From an uncultured Monoglobus sp. (GTDB taxonomy: Bacteria; Bacillota; Clostridia; Monoglobales; Monoglobaceae), in NCBI GenBank assembly GCA_947628795.1, contig CANRBF010000009.1, forward strand, positions 1 through 64,000: 64,000 bases of DNA, in the 5' to 3' direction. The notes under the pieces were generated by a model. The model ran no database searches. It was not told where the DNA came from and saw only the letters and a program-made list of their open reading frames with translations. Shown here piece by piece: positions 1-9,080 of this stretch (position 1 is the stretch's first letter; every line of letters starts with the position of its first letter). The translations under genes and the position numbers were made by a program.

Positions 1-349
1 TCCAATTTGATATTTTTATTATATACCATCTTGGAGGTTTAAACAACTTACTTTACACAAAATCTGGGATTGTCTCTTTCCCTGAAACGGGGAAACGAGC
101 GGCAAGCCGCCCGTTTCAGTGCAAAATCCGCCAGACCGCTCCGGTTGCTCTTCAGCAGAGCCGTATCCTGCCTTACGGCAAAAGCCAATATATGATTATT
201 GACACATTAACCTAAGTTTAAACCCATAATTTTCACCATGTCGATGTCTGTCGTTTATTACTTACACATCTTTTTCCGCAGAGCCGGTAAAAACCCCGAG
301 TAATCGGGATGGGAAGTTAATACGTGTCATCATATCATATATTAATTTA
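1..349. other. Non-coding left flank of the defence region
   Basis: No credible gene lies here on either strand. It holds a GC-rich hairpin (92-117: arms GAAACG and CGTTTC around GCGG-CAAG-CCGC) without a T-run, and copy A of the imperfect direct repeat (219-304). The sequence before the repeat has no recognisable protein similarity in any frame. Confidence 0.6.
219..304 (+). repeat. Imperfect direct repeat, copy A (pairs with 14963-15050)
   Basis: This 86-base stretch matches 14963-15050 in the same orientation with scattered substitutions and small indels. The shared core includes TAAACCCATAATTT and ACACATCTTTTTCC followed by CAGAGCC. Read on the minus strand the element begins GGCTCTG and looks like the terminal sequence of a transposable element, but that is inference. 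The two copies bracket the TIR operon and the eight-gene module. Confidence 0.7.
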
Positions 350-2812
350 TTAATTTAATTCGAACATCATTTTCTTTTTTACTTTTTGAATTCGTTCGCA
401 ATCGGATCCGTATAGGTTTTCTAACATTGAAATCACCGCCATATATGCGTTAGAAGCGTCGCCGTATTGTTCCATTGCGGCATAAACGTCTCCCAAATAT
501 TCCTGATTATCTATGGTGTCGTTTGCTATTTCTCCCCGCATTTTCAGGTTTATTTTCAAAGCTGCCTTTAAATTTTCCTCTGCTCTCAAAAATTTCTGCT
601 TTGCATTCAATAAGTTATTTTCCTTTATCTGAAGTCCTAAATAATACAAACTCACTCCAATATCATAAAGCCCATAGGCATAGCTGGAACTTTGATTGTT
701 TTCCTTTTCCCAAAAAATCCTGCTTTTTTCCGTATAATTCATGGCTGTTTTATAATCCCCCGCAGCCTGATACATACGCCCCATTTCCATATACGTTTCA
801 GAAAGACGTTCCTCGGCTTTTTTTAAATCATAATTTTCATTTTCTAAAAACATATGCTTTGTTTCACCGTTTTGAAGAGCTTTTTTTAGTCTGTTTCTAA
901 TTTCCAAAGCTTTGTTAAAAAGCTCCTCAGCCTTTTTTAGATCCTGACTGCCATTCCATGTATAACAGCGTGCAACTTTTTCATAAGACATAGCAAGATC
1001 TTCGCTTTCATCCTCGTCGGAAAGCAACATGCTCTTTAATCCTTGTTTATACCACGGTATGGATTCTGCTTCTCTCCTGCTATTGAAATAACAGCCTCCC
1101 AAAGATTTAGCAACAAATCCTGTGGCCATACTATTTTCCCCATAAAATTCCAAACAGGAACGGTATAACTTGGTATCAAAATAAATAGAGTCGTCAAATC
1201 TTCCTACTTGCCACAAAAAAGAGATCATGGGTTCAAAATATTTTACAGCTTTGGCATCAAAAGGTAAAAAATATGACAAAACGGAATAAATATTATCGGC
1301 AACTTCCAGATTTTCCCCATAAACTCTGTGCCATGCGTGAAACGCAAAATATGCAACATTTTTCAAGCAAGTTTTTAAACTATTAAAATCAGGTTTTAAG
1401 TTCGCTTTGATTACTTCGGCCATTAACGGATGCAGCGACAACCGCTGTCCCGTTTCTTTCCTGACCCAGCTTTTGTGTATGAGCTTGCTTGTAATGTTCA
1501 TATCAGGAACTCCGCTCCACTCCTTGAAGCGTTTTGCCGGAATCCCTTTTGTCCCCATGAGTGACAATATTTCCATAACGGTTTTTTCTTCATCGCTTAA
1601 ATTGCTCGTATTAAACAGCAATGACAAATGCTCGAACGCAGTTCTTTGCTCTTTTCTGCCTTGAACCGACTCTTTTACATCACTTTGAAGCTTTCCTTTT
1701 TTAATCAACGAATACATTTCCTCGGCGCTTAAAAAACTTGCGTCCATCTGTTTGGCAATTAGTTCAATCATATATGTATGATTCTCAACAAGTTTGAAAA
1801 TCTTTTTAAGCCAATCAATATCTTCGTCTGATGCGGGTTCGCCGTAATTTTTCTCAAAAATTTTAAAAAGAATATCTTCATCTAGGATCGGTCCTACTTT
1901 TGTGGTAGGATAACCACTATGAGAGTTTCTTGTCGTGAAAATCACCTTATGGCTTCCCTCAATGAACATTGACAAATCCTCATCTTCGTCCACATCAAAA
2001 TTATCAACAATAATAAGCGTCTTTTCATCACATATAGAACGCAGAACCTGCATCTTGTGTTTAAAAAATTCATCTTCAGACTCTGCTCCTTGTTCGAGGT
2101 TGGTAATCTCAATTACAGCGGGGTCGCAGACCAATTTTTTCAGACTGTTATTATATGTTGCAAAAATAATATTTTCATATTCCGAAGCGTGCTTTAATGC
2201 ATATTGTTTTGCTATTTCGCTTTTCCCGATACCGCCGATCCCCTCAAGAAATAAAACGCGGTTTCCTTCATAAAAACATTTTTCTATACTTTTGATTAAT
2301 GTATCACGTCCGTAAAAAACATCTCTCACCTGTGGAATTTTTGATATGATCTTATGCTCGATATGCGTTTTCTTTACCGGAACAGATAAATCAAATTTTT
2401 TATCCAGACTTACTGCAATCTTTTCTGCCAACTCATCAATTCTATCATAAATTGATGGCGTTATTGCATCCAACCAGTGCATTCTTCCTATGTAATACCT
2501 GGCTTTATTTGATATATCAGTATCCGCTGTGTGAAAAGGAATAATATCTACTTCAGAGCCGCTTGATAATCTTTCGGTTACCAAATTTAATTCATTTAAT
2601 ACATGCGGCGACTCTGACGCCGCTTTATTTAGAACAAGTAAAAACACACGGCACGCTTCTATCGCATCCGCTATACTGCCCGCATAATCCCCGGAAGTAT
2701 CTCTCGGGGCATACCAGCATTTAATGCCATTTGCTTCTAATTTGTTCACAATTCCTTCTACAATATGTAACGAAGAGTCCGTGTGGTGGCTTATAAAAAC
2801 ATCAATATTCAT
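350..2812 (-). CDS. TIR-STAND NTPase-TPR protein (copy 1), probable antiphage sensor/effector
   Basis: 820 residues. An N-terminal TIR domain (about 1-130) starts with DVFISHH and keeps the likely catalytic glutamate at E74 (SPHVLNEL); bacterial TIR domains of this kind usually cleave NAD. A STAND/NB-ARC-like ATPase follows, with Walker A GIGGIGKSE (191-199), Walker B TLIIVDNFD (265-273) and a TTR sensor (293-295). The C-terminal half is helical with TPR-like repeats (about 560-810) and probably senses the trigger. I start at the ATG at 2812 because AAGGAG lies seven bases upstream; the GTG at 2821 overlaps that site. It is the last gene of a three-gene minus-strand operon, 67 bases after its paralogue. 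STAND proteins oligomerise on recognising phage components; the trigger here is unknown. Confidence 0.85.
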   Translation of the reverse strand: MNIDVFISHHTDSSLHIVEGIVNKLEANGIKCWYAPRDTSGDYAGSIADAIEACRVFLLVLNKAASESPHVLNELNLVTERLSSGSEVDIIPFHTADTDISNKARYYIGRMHWLDAITPSIYDRIDELAEKIAVSLDKKFDLSVPVKKTHIEHKIISKIPQVRDVFYGRDTLIKSIEKCFYEGNRVLFLEGIGGIGKSEIAKQYALKHASEYENIIFATYNNSLKKLVCDPAVIEITNLEQGAESEDEFFKHKMQVLRSICDEKTLIIVDNFDVDEDEDLSMFIEGSHKVIFTTRNSHSGYPTTKVGPILDEDILFKIFEKNYGEPASDEDIDWLKKIFKLVENHTYMIELIAKQMDASFLSAEEMYSLIKKGKLQSDVKESVQGRKEQRTAFEHLSLLFNTSNLSDEEKTVMEILSLMGTKGIPAKRFKEWSGVPDMNITSKLIHKSWVRKETGQRLSLHPLMAEVIKANLKPDFNSLKTCLKNVAYFAFHAWHRVYGENLEVADNIYSVLSYFLPFDAKAVKYFEPMISFLWQVGRFDDSIYFDTKLYRSCLEFYGENSMATGFVAKSLGGCYFNSRREAESIPWYKQGLKSMLLSDEDESEDLAMSYEKVARCYTWNGSQDLKKAEELFNKALEIRNRLKKALQNGETKHMFLENENYDLKKAEERLSETYMEMGRMYQAAGDYKTAMNYTEKSRIFWEKENNQSSSYAYGLYDIGVSLYYLGLQIKENNLLNAKQKFLRAEENLKAALKINLKMRGEIANDTIDNQEYLGDVYAAMEQYGDASNAYMAVISMLENLYGSDCERIQKVKKKMMFELN

Positions 2813-2879
2813 GTCTGTCACTCCTTCAATCCTTCAATCCTTTTTACCAAAATCATTTTATAATTGCAATATCGCAATT

Positions 2880-5243
2880 TCAATTTACATAACCTATTGT
2901 TCCGCTGTCTGATATTCTTTTTACTTGTTCTTTCAAAAGATTACTATTAAGTTTGTCTAATATTTGAATAGATTCTCGGTAACATACTGCAGCATTCTCA
3001 TCATATTTCATGGAACGATATATGTTTGCTTGCAATTGGAGATTTATTGCCACGTCAGTATGTTGATTTCCATACTGTTTTACATGACTGTTGTATGCCG
3101 CAAGCGTTTCCTTAAGCGCTGCGTCATATTGTCCTCTTATCATATATATTTGTGCCAAATACTCTTTACAAAAATTTATAGACCATGTATCACTTCTTTC
3201 AACGCATAGGTTAATTGCTTCTTTAAATAACATTTCACTCTCTTCTAAATCACCTGTGCTATTCCTCATAAACAAAGTTCTTGCCAAGTGATAGTCCGCC
3301 CAAACCAAGCTGTTAAAATGGTCAATTCGGAAATAATTCTTACAAATTTCTAAGGCTTTATATGCATATTCAACCGCTAAATCATATTTTTTTAAAGCCC
3401 TGTTTCCTTCAATCAACCTGAAGAGTAATCCTTTATAAATAAATCTTTCCTCATCAGACATTCTATCACAATCTAAAGTTTCATATTTTTCTAAAGCATC
3501 CTTCGCAACATCAACGCCTTTTTGGGGTTCGCCGTTAAGGCAGTAAGTATGTGCCAAAATTCTATAAACTGTTAGTTGATTAATAACTTGTTTTAATTTA
3601 GGCAAAGTGCTCTCGCACAGCTTTATGGTTTCATTATAAAATGACATGTGCTGAATCATACGTATTCTTGCCACCAGAATCTCTTCCGACATATGATGTT
3701 GAGCAGGCAATTTATTGTAAATATGTTCTGCAAGCGTAAAAAGCCATTGCTTATAAAAAAATGTTGTTCCATAAGCGTTACTGCATTGAAATGCAAAGCT
3801 TTTTAAGAATTTATCACAACTATCCAAATCTTCCGATAACTTTTCTGATACCAAATCAGAAATTATCGGGTGCAAATGTACGGTATCGGTTGCCGGATTA
3901 TGAATAACCCAATTCCTTTGAATAAGTCTGTCGATAATATTATAATCTTGCAGTCCGCACCATGAATATAGCCTTTCAACATTTATTCCCTGTAAGGATA
4001 CCAGAGACAAGTTTTTCATCAGATACATTTCATCATCATTTAATCCGGATATAAGAAATATTTTATTTAATCTATTATGAATTAAATCAGATGCTTGTCC
4101 CGTGTGATCTTTATTTTCTATAACCTCAAGCATCGCCTTCGGTTTTATACGCCGGCTGAACATTATTGAAGCAACCAGCCGAATAGTTAAAGGATGTGAA
4201 TCCAATAAATTTAATATTTTCTTAACTATTGAGATATCCGACTTAATTAAAATCCGCTTATAGCTCTCTGTAAACAATTTAAACTGTTCTTCATCGCTCA
4301 TCGTCCCAACGGTCAACTCATTTAAATTACTGTTACGCCTACGATATCGGGTCGTAAACAGAACTGCATACTCCCCGCTGCAAAAAGTCCCCAAATCAGG
4401 ATCATCATCGACGTTAAAATTATCAATTACAATAAGAGTTTTTTCATTTGCAATCATTTTTAGGATATTGATTTTGCGCGCAAAATACTCCTTATTTGTA
4501 TCTTCCAAATAATCTTTTCTGCATATACCGTAAATCGGAAAGGCATTGTCATCTATAATTATATCTTGCAACGAAGTACTGTATGGAAGCCAAATAATAT
4601 TATCGTACTGTCCGGAATATCTTTGACAATACATTTTCGCAATTTCGCTTTTTCCTATGCCTCCCATACCAACCAAAAAAACTTTGTTTTTTTCGGATGT
4701 CAATAAATTATGTATGTTTGACAGCTCCGATGTTCTTCCGATAAAACCGTTATCAGCATATATCCTTGAATTTATAAGATAATATTTCTCACCAATATTG
4801 CTGCTGACCTTTAAAACAGTCTCTTTTTCTAAAACGGTGGTAATTCTGGAAACCAATTCCGTTATGCGCTGCTCTATAGGCGGAGTTACAGCATCTATCC
4901 AATGCATTCTTCCTACATAGTAGTTAGCTTCATCCGATATATCGTCATCAGTATCAGCCGTGTGAAAGGGTATGATATCCACCATTTCTTTCTTTGACAG
5001 TCTTTTTGTAACTATATCAAGCTCATTAAGGACATGAGGAGACTCCGAAGCATCCTTGTTAAGCACCAAAACAAAAACTCGGCATTGTTTTATAGCTCTT
5101 GTGATACTTCCGGCGTAATCATTTTCTGTATCCCTCGGGGCATACCAGCATTTAATGCCATTTGCTTCTAATTTATTCACAATTCCCTCTACAATATGTA
5201 ATGAAGAGTTTGTATGATGGCTTATAAAAACATCTATATTCAT
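2880..5243 (-). CDS. TIR-STAND NTPase-TPR protein (copy 2), paralogue of the next gene
   Basis: 787 residues. The TIR domain is nearly identical over its first 80 residues to that of the downstream gene, with catalytic-type E74 in VLNEL. The NTPase has Walker A VGMGGIGKSE, Walker B TLIVIDNFN and a TTR sensor. The C-terminal half is a TPR-like helical array but has diverged strongly from the paralogue. Start chosen at the ATG at 5243 (AAAGGAG eight bases upstream); an ATG at 5249 sits only two bases from that site. It lies 22 bases after the TIR-Sel1 gene and is probably cotranscribed with it. The pattern of conserved toxin domain and diverged sensor suggests duplication followed by specialisation to different triggers, which is inference. 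Confidence 0.85.
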   Translation of the reverse strand: MNIDVFISHHTNSSLHIVEGIVNKLEANGIKCWYAPRDTENDYAGSITRAIKQCRVFVLVLNKDASESPHVLNELDIVTKRLSKKEMVDIIPFHTADTDDDISDEANYYVGRMHWIDAVTPPIEQRITELVSRITTVLEKETVLKVSSNIGEKYYLINSRIYADNGFIGRTSELSNIHNLLTSEKNKVFLVGMGGIGKSEIAKMYCQRYSGQYDNIIWLPYSTSLQDIIIDDNAFPIYGICRKDYLEDTNKEYFARKINILKMIANEKTLIVIDNFNVDDDPDLGTFCSGEYAVLFTTRYRRRNSNLNELTVGTMSDEEQFKLFTESYKRILIKSDISIVKKILNLLDSHPLTIRLVASIMFSRRIKPKAMLEVIENKDHTGQASDLIHNRLNKIFLISGLNDDEMYLMKNLSLVSLQGINVERLYSWCGLQDYNIIDRLIQRNWVIHNPATDTVHLHPIISDLVSEKLSEDLDSCDKFLKSFAFQCSNAYGTTFFYKQWLFTLAEHIYNKLPAQHHMSEEILVARIRMIQHMSFYNETIKLCESTLPKLKQVINQLTVYRILAHTYCLNGEPQKGVDVAKDALEKYETLDCDRMSDEERFIYKGLLFRLIEGNRALKKYDLAVEYAYKALEICKNYFRIDHFNSLVWADYHLARTLFMRNSTGDLEESEMLFKEAINLCVERSDTWSINFCKEYLAQIYMIRGQYDAALKETLAAYNSHVKQYGNQHTDVAINLQLQANIYRSMKYDENAAVCYRESIQILDKLNSNLLKEQVKRISDSGTIGYVN

Positions 5244-5265
5244 TTGCATATCTCCTTTGTATATC

Positions 5266-6843
5266 CTATCTGTTGTCGATTTTATCTATCATAAAAGCGG
5301 CCTGTTCCATTCCGTGTTCTAATGCTCTTTTATAATATTCGTAGGCTTTCGTTTCATCTGCAATACAACCTCTGCCTATATACAAAAGATTAGCCAAAAT
5401 AAATTCTCCCTCAGGTATACTGTTACTTGCAGATATTTGTGCATATTTAAAGGCTTTATGATAATTTCTACATTCTGACTGCTGATAAAGCATAGCAAGA
5501 TGATGCGGTGAATTTATATCGCCTTGATTGGCGGCTAAAGTAAAATATTGAATAGCTAACTCCACATCCTTTTTCACGTAACCGAATTCATACATATATC
5601 CCAAATTATACTGCGCACTGGCATTTCCCATTTCGGCTGCAATCTCAAAATACTTTTGGGCCATTTTAAAATTTTTCCTGAAATTTCCAGCAGGAGCAAA
5701 ATATAACAGTCCCAATTGATTAGCCGCATCCGAATGAGGATATTCGCAATTAATGGCATTTTGAAAATGATATGAGGCTTGTATATAGTCGGGTTTTGGT
5801 GGGTCTGATAAGACGCCCAGTTTATATAATAATCCCAACTGGTATTCAGCAACAGACGGGCTGTTATCCATGCTGTTGTACATTTCCGCAGCCTCTTTAA
5901 ATTTGCCGTATCTAAGATAAAAATCCGCCAAATTCATTTTTATGGTATCATCGCCGTTTTCAACAAAATTCAAATAGTATTTTTCAATGGCATCAAAATC
6001 AAATTCGCATCCTCTTCCCTCTTGCTGCATAAACGCCACACGAATGGCAGAATACCCGAACTTAAGCACATCTGCAGATTTACGATGGTATTCAAGCGCT
6101 TTTTCATACGACTGTTTTTCGTACGGAACCGTACTGTCATAATACATTCTTGCCAACATTGAATCGGCATAAGCCTTATATTGATTTTCGGTATCGGACA
6201 ATTTCTTAAACCATTCATATGCTTTTCCAAAGTCCCTATCTGAAGTCATGCTATCATTTGAAAAGCCGTAAAAATACATATTTCCGATTTCATACATCGC
6301 TTTAAAATCCCCGTTTTGGGCCGCTTCTAACGTTTTATTGAAATCGGCGCCGACATTATAACGTGGATTATTATTGTATTCGTCACGGTAAATATCATTT
6401 TTTTCAGCTTTTGATTTAAAAGTTTTAATTAACTCTGATAAAGGCGACGATTCAAATTTTTCCGGTTTCAAAAATTCAATATTGTCTATCATTGGCAAAA
6501 ACTGAAGTTTTTCCGGTACCTTATCAAGTTCAGGCATTTTTGTTCCATTGAGTAATATAGGTATAATATTTTTGTTATTTTCTTTTGCAATTGATAATTC
6601 AAATCTAACCCAAGATTTTTCATTATTGCCCATTAAATCATTCAAGCATGCTTGCGAAACAATCAGAATAAAATCCTTACAATTCTTAACCGCAATACAA
6701 AGCTTTTTTTTAAAGTCTTCCGACCGATACTCATTAGGGTTATAATAAACGGAAAAGCCCCGTTCTTCCAAGGCTTTACTTAATTTGTCGGCAAGTAGTG
6801 TTCCATCGGAATCCTTATATGAAATAAAAATATCTTTATTCAT
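5266..6843 (-). CDS. TIR domain protein with Sel1-like repeats
   Basis: 525 residues from the ATG at 6843, preceded by GGGAGG; an in-frame ATG at 6909 has no ribosome site. The N-terminal TIR domain (about 1-140) begins KDIFISYKDSD and carries a likely catalytic glutamate at E82 in WVRFELSIAKE. From about residue 175 to the end there are multiple Sel1-like repeats, with motifs such as AMYEIGNMYFYG and AQYNLGYMYEFG. No NTPase domain is present, so unlike its two neighbours it is not a STAND protein. First gene of the TIR operon, with a strong sigma-A promoter 113 bases upstream. Probable NAD-cleaving defence effector or adaptor; Sel1 arrays usually mediate protein contacts. Confidence 0.85.
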   Translation of the reverse strand: MNKDIFISYKDSDGTLLADKLSKALEERGFSVYYNPNEYRSEDFKKKLCIAVKNCKDFILIVSQACLNDLMGNNEKSWVRFELSIAKENNKNIIPILLNGTKMPELDKVPEKLQFLPMIDNIEFLKPEKFESSPLSELIKTFKSKAEKNDIYRDEYNNNPRYNVGADFNKTLEAAQNGDFKAMYEIGNMYFYGFSNDSMTSDRDFGKAYEWFKKLSDTENQYKAYADSMLARMYYDSTVPYEKQSYEKALEYHRKSADVLKFGYSAIRVAFMQQEGRGCEFDFDAIEKYYLNFVENGDDTIKMNLADFYLRYGKFKEAAEMYNSMDNSPSVAEYQLGLLYKLGVLSDPPKPDYIQASYHFQNAINCEYPHSDAANQLGLLYFAPAGNFRKNFKMAQKYFEIAAEMGNASAQYNLGYMYEFGYVKKDVELAIQYFTLAANQGDINSPHHLAMLYQQSECRNYHKAFKYAQISASNSIPEGEFILANLLYIGRGCIADETKAYEYYKRALEHGMEQAAFMIDKIDNR

Positions 6844-6955
6844 TAATTGTTCCTCCCGTTTGATAGCGATACACGAAGTTATAGCATTGTCATTTTTTAT
6901 AAATCTCATAAATTTTACCAGAATCTCGCACGTGATTCATTTCGTATTATTTTAA

Positions 6956-6984
6956 ATTATAGCATTTTCGAGCATAAATGTCAA
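6956..6984 (-). promoter_or_regulatory. Sigma-A promoter of the TIR operon
   Basis: On the minus strand, TTGACA (6984-6979) and TATAAT (6961-6956) are both perfect consensus with a 17-base spacer. Transcription would start near 6949, giving a leader of about 105 bases before the TIR-Sel1 ATG. Confidence 0.85.
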
Positions 6985-7189
6985 CAAAACTAAAGAACAG
7001 GAAGTATCTATTCGAACAATGACTTATGTTTTATTCACTTTTTTAAAAAATATATAGTTTATAACACCCCCCTTGTGACAGCTTTGTATAATAGGTGATA
7101 AAATTATAAATGAAGAAAGCGATATGCGTTGTGACGGAAAATTATAAACAAATTATATACAATTTACAAATCCAAAGGGAGGTAATTTT
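6985..7189. other. Divergent intergenic region before the eight-gene module
   Basis: AT-rich spacer between the divergent TIR operon and the plus-strand module. A TATAAT at 7087-7092 could be a -10 element for the module but has no good -35 at the right distance, so the module may need an activator. AAAGGGAGG precedes the first ATG at 7190. Confidence 0.4.
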
Positions 7190-7801
7190 ATGACGAAAAC
7201 GAAAATCCCGAAAAAAGGCATAAAATTGAAAGGAATCCGAGCGCCGCTGTTTATATATCGGTTTCAGGGACGCTTGGATGAAAAAGCAGGTTTAGTCATA
7301 GAAGCTGCAGGGAGATACTGTTCTGAGTTTATCGCAGGAAAGCAGAAAAAATTCGGTGATTTTGCCGCTAAGCACTGGGAATACGTCGCGTTTGAGACTC
7401 AGTCGCTACGAGAAAACAAGATCCGAGAGACAGCAGAGCTTGTGAAACTGGAGGCCAAAATCAAGGAATACGAATCAAAACCGGACAAAGGAGGTGATAT
7501 TAAATCTATTCGCGCCGCCCGCAGCGCCGCGGCCGCATATGCCGGCCAATTAAAAAGGAAAACAGACTTGGAAAATAACATTAAGCTCATCGACTCGCGT
7601 ATTTCGCTGGCCGAGCTGCAGACAGAAGAAATCTTGCTCTCAAACAGACGTCGTATGGAGGCGGTTATTGCCGCTTATCTGCGCGGGGCGCGAAAAAAAC
7701 TTAATGATGAGCGGCGTATTCTTATAGCGTATGACAGTCCGTCTGTCGAATATTACCGCAGATATTTAAGGAACAATGTAAATAGAGAGGAGGCCTACTG
7801 A
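7190..7801 (+). CDS. Uncharacterised basic coiled-coil protein, first gene of the module
   Basis: 203 residues, not recognised. The N-terminus is basic (KTKIPKKGIKLKG). The middle (about 75-165) is rich in Glu, Lys and Leu with heptad character, suggesting a coiled coil, and the C-terminus is basic and tyrosine-rich. There is no signal peptide or membrane segment. AAAGGGAGG lies upstream of the ATG. The stop codon shares its last base with the next ATG (TGATG), a sign of translational coupling. A cytoplasmic structural or adaptor role within the module would fit, but nothing in the sequence fixes a function. Confidence 0.75.
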   Translation: MTKTKIPKKGIKLKGIRAPLFIYRFQGRLDEKAGLVIEAAGRYCSEFIAGKQKKFGDFAAKHWEYVAFETQSLRENKIRETAELVKLEAKIKEYESKPDKGGDIKSIRAARSAAAAYAGQLKRKTDLENNIKLIDSRISLAELQTEEILLSNRRRMEAVIAAYLRGARKKLNDERRILIAYDSPSVEYYRRYLRNNVNREEAY

Positions 7802-8232
7802 TGAAATTTTTTAAGCCAAAACGTAGCAAAACAATACACAAGAACCGTCAGGCAACTGGCGAACACGATATAGAGACATATCTCCCGTTTTATACGGACT
7901 TAGCGTCATTGAGACCAGTCGATTATCGTATGTCGCCGGCTATGATCAATCTTAAAGAAAATCTTGACGCAAATGTAAAAGAGATCTTAGACCAAACCGG
8001 ATTGGATGACCTGAATTCAGGTGAATTTTATGATCAACATATTGATCATATAGTTGAAATAGCTTGCGATGAGCTCTGCCGGCAGAGAGAAGATCACATG
8101 CATATTATAACGGAAATACGCTCAATTGAAACAACTCGTTTAGATGAGATCGAATTGATCAGAAAAGCGCTTGAAACGCGGCTTGGAATTAAGGAGGTAA
8201 AAATCAATGAACAAACTGAAGCAAATTTATGA
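7801..8232 (+). CDS. Uncharacterised small acidic protein of the module
   Basis: 143 residues, no recognised domain. A short basic N-terminus (KFFKPKRSK) is followed by a predominantly helical, acidic region with many Glu, Asp and Ile. It overlaps the preceding gene by one base and the following membrane-protein gene by 26 bases; such tight packing argues for a stoichiometric complex. No signal peptide, no cysteines of note, no metal-binding motif. Confidence 0.7.
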   Translation: MKFFKPKRSKTIHKNRQATGEHDIETYLPFYTDLASLRPVDYRMSPAMINLKENLDANVKEILDQTGLDDLNSGEFYDQHIDHIVEIACDELCRQREDHMHIITEIRSIETTRLDEIELIRKALETRLGIKEVKINEQTEANL

Positions 8233-9040
8233 CTTTGAACTGCAAGAACAAAAGGTAGTTCGGCTTTTTCCCGCATGGATTTTACCCGTGATAATCATCT
8301 CTTTTATAGTATCGGATGCACTCTCGATATACAGCGTAATTGACAATTTGTTTAACCAAAAAGAATACCTGTCAATAATGCTGACGGTCATTGTCGCGGT
8401 GTTGCTGGAGGTACTCCCGATGATCGGGGCGAAGTTCTACCTTAAGCAAAACAAAACCAAAGAAGATAAATATATCTTGGGCACGCTGGCTGCGGCATTC
8501 GGCTTACTTGTGTTTGCGATCGTTCTGGTGAGATTCTACACTATGGATCTGATGTTTTCGGCCAAAGTCACTCAGTTAAATATTACGGGTATAAAAACGG
8601 AAAGCCATAACTATTTGCCAACGCACGGAGAATATGCCATGACTTTTTTGATGAGCATGCTTCCGATCCTCACAAGCGTAGCCGCGTTTGTTCTCACCAT
8701 TATGAATCCGCCTCAGCAAAAACTGGAAAATCTGAGGCGGCTCCACAAGATACAAATTGCGGATAGTTTAATCACTCAGATTACATACACAAAGGAACTG
8801 GAGCGGGAGCTCATGATCGATCTCATAAAGCGAGATGATATCTTATATAACGAAAAACTCGATGAGATCAAAGATCGAGCAGAGGAAATGAAGCGCCGTG
8901 TGCGCGAGCTTGCGGCAGAAAAACTCGGAACTCCTCATGCCGTGACAGAGCTTCTTGAAACTCCGGATACGAGCAATACGGTATTTACCAAGAAGGAACT
9001 ACAAGATAATAAAGTTGACCGCAGACCTAAAGCGGCCTAA
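8207..9040 (+). CDS. Four-helix membrane protein with cytoplasmic coiled-coil tail
   Basis: 277 residues. Four hydrophobic segments are evident, at about 23-45, 55-75, 88-110 and 145-167. A charged, helical C-terminal tail (about 175-277) is rich in Arg, Glu and Lys and probably cytoplasmic. An AAGGAGG site lies inside the end of the preceding gene, eight bases before this ATG. I do not recognise the family. Position between small soluble proteins and a lipoprotein suggests that it forms the membrane base of whatever structure the module builds. Confidence 0.75.
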   Translation: MNKLKQIYDFELQEQKVVRLFPAWILPVIIISFIVSDALSIYSVIDNLFNQKEYLSIMLTVIVAVLLEVLPMIGAKFYLKQNKTKEDKYILGTLAAAFGLLVFAIVLVRFYTMDLMFSAKVTQLNITGIKTESHNYLPTHGEYAMTFLMSMLPILTSVAAFVLTIMNPPQQKLENLRRLHKIQIADSLITQITYTKELERELMIDLIKRDDILYNEKLDEIKDRAEEMKRRVRELAAEKLGTPHAVTELLETPDTSNTVFTKKELQDNKVDRRPKAA

Positions 9041-9080
9041 CATAAGAATAATATAAAATTATAATAAGGAGGAAAAAATT

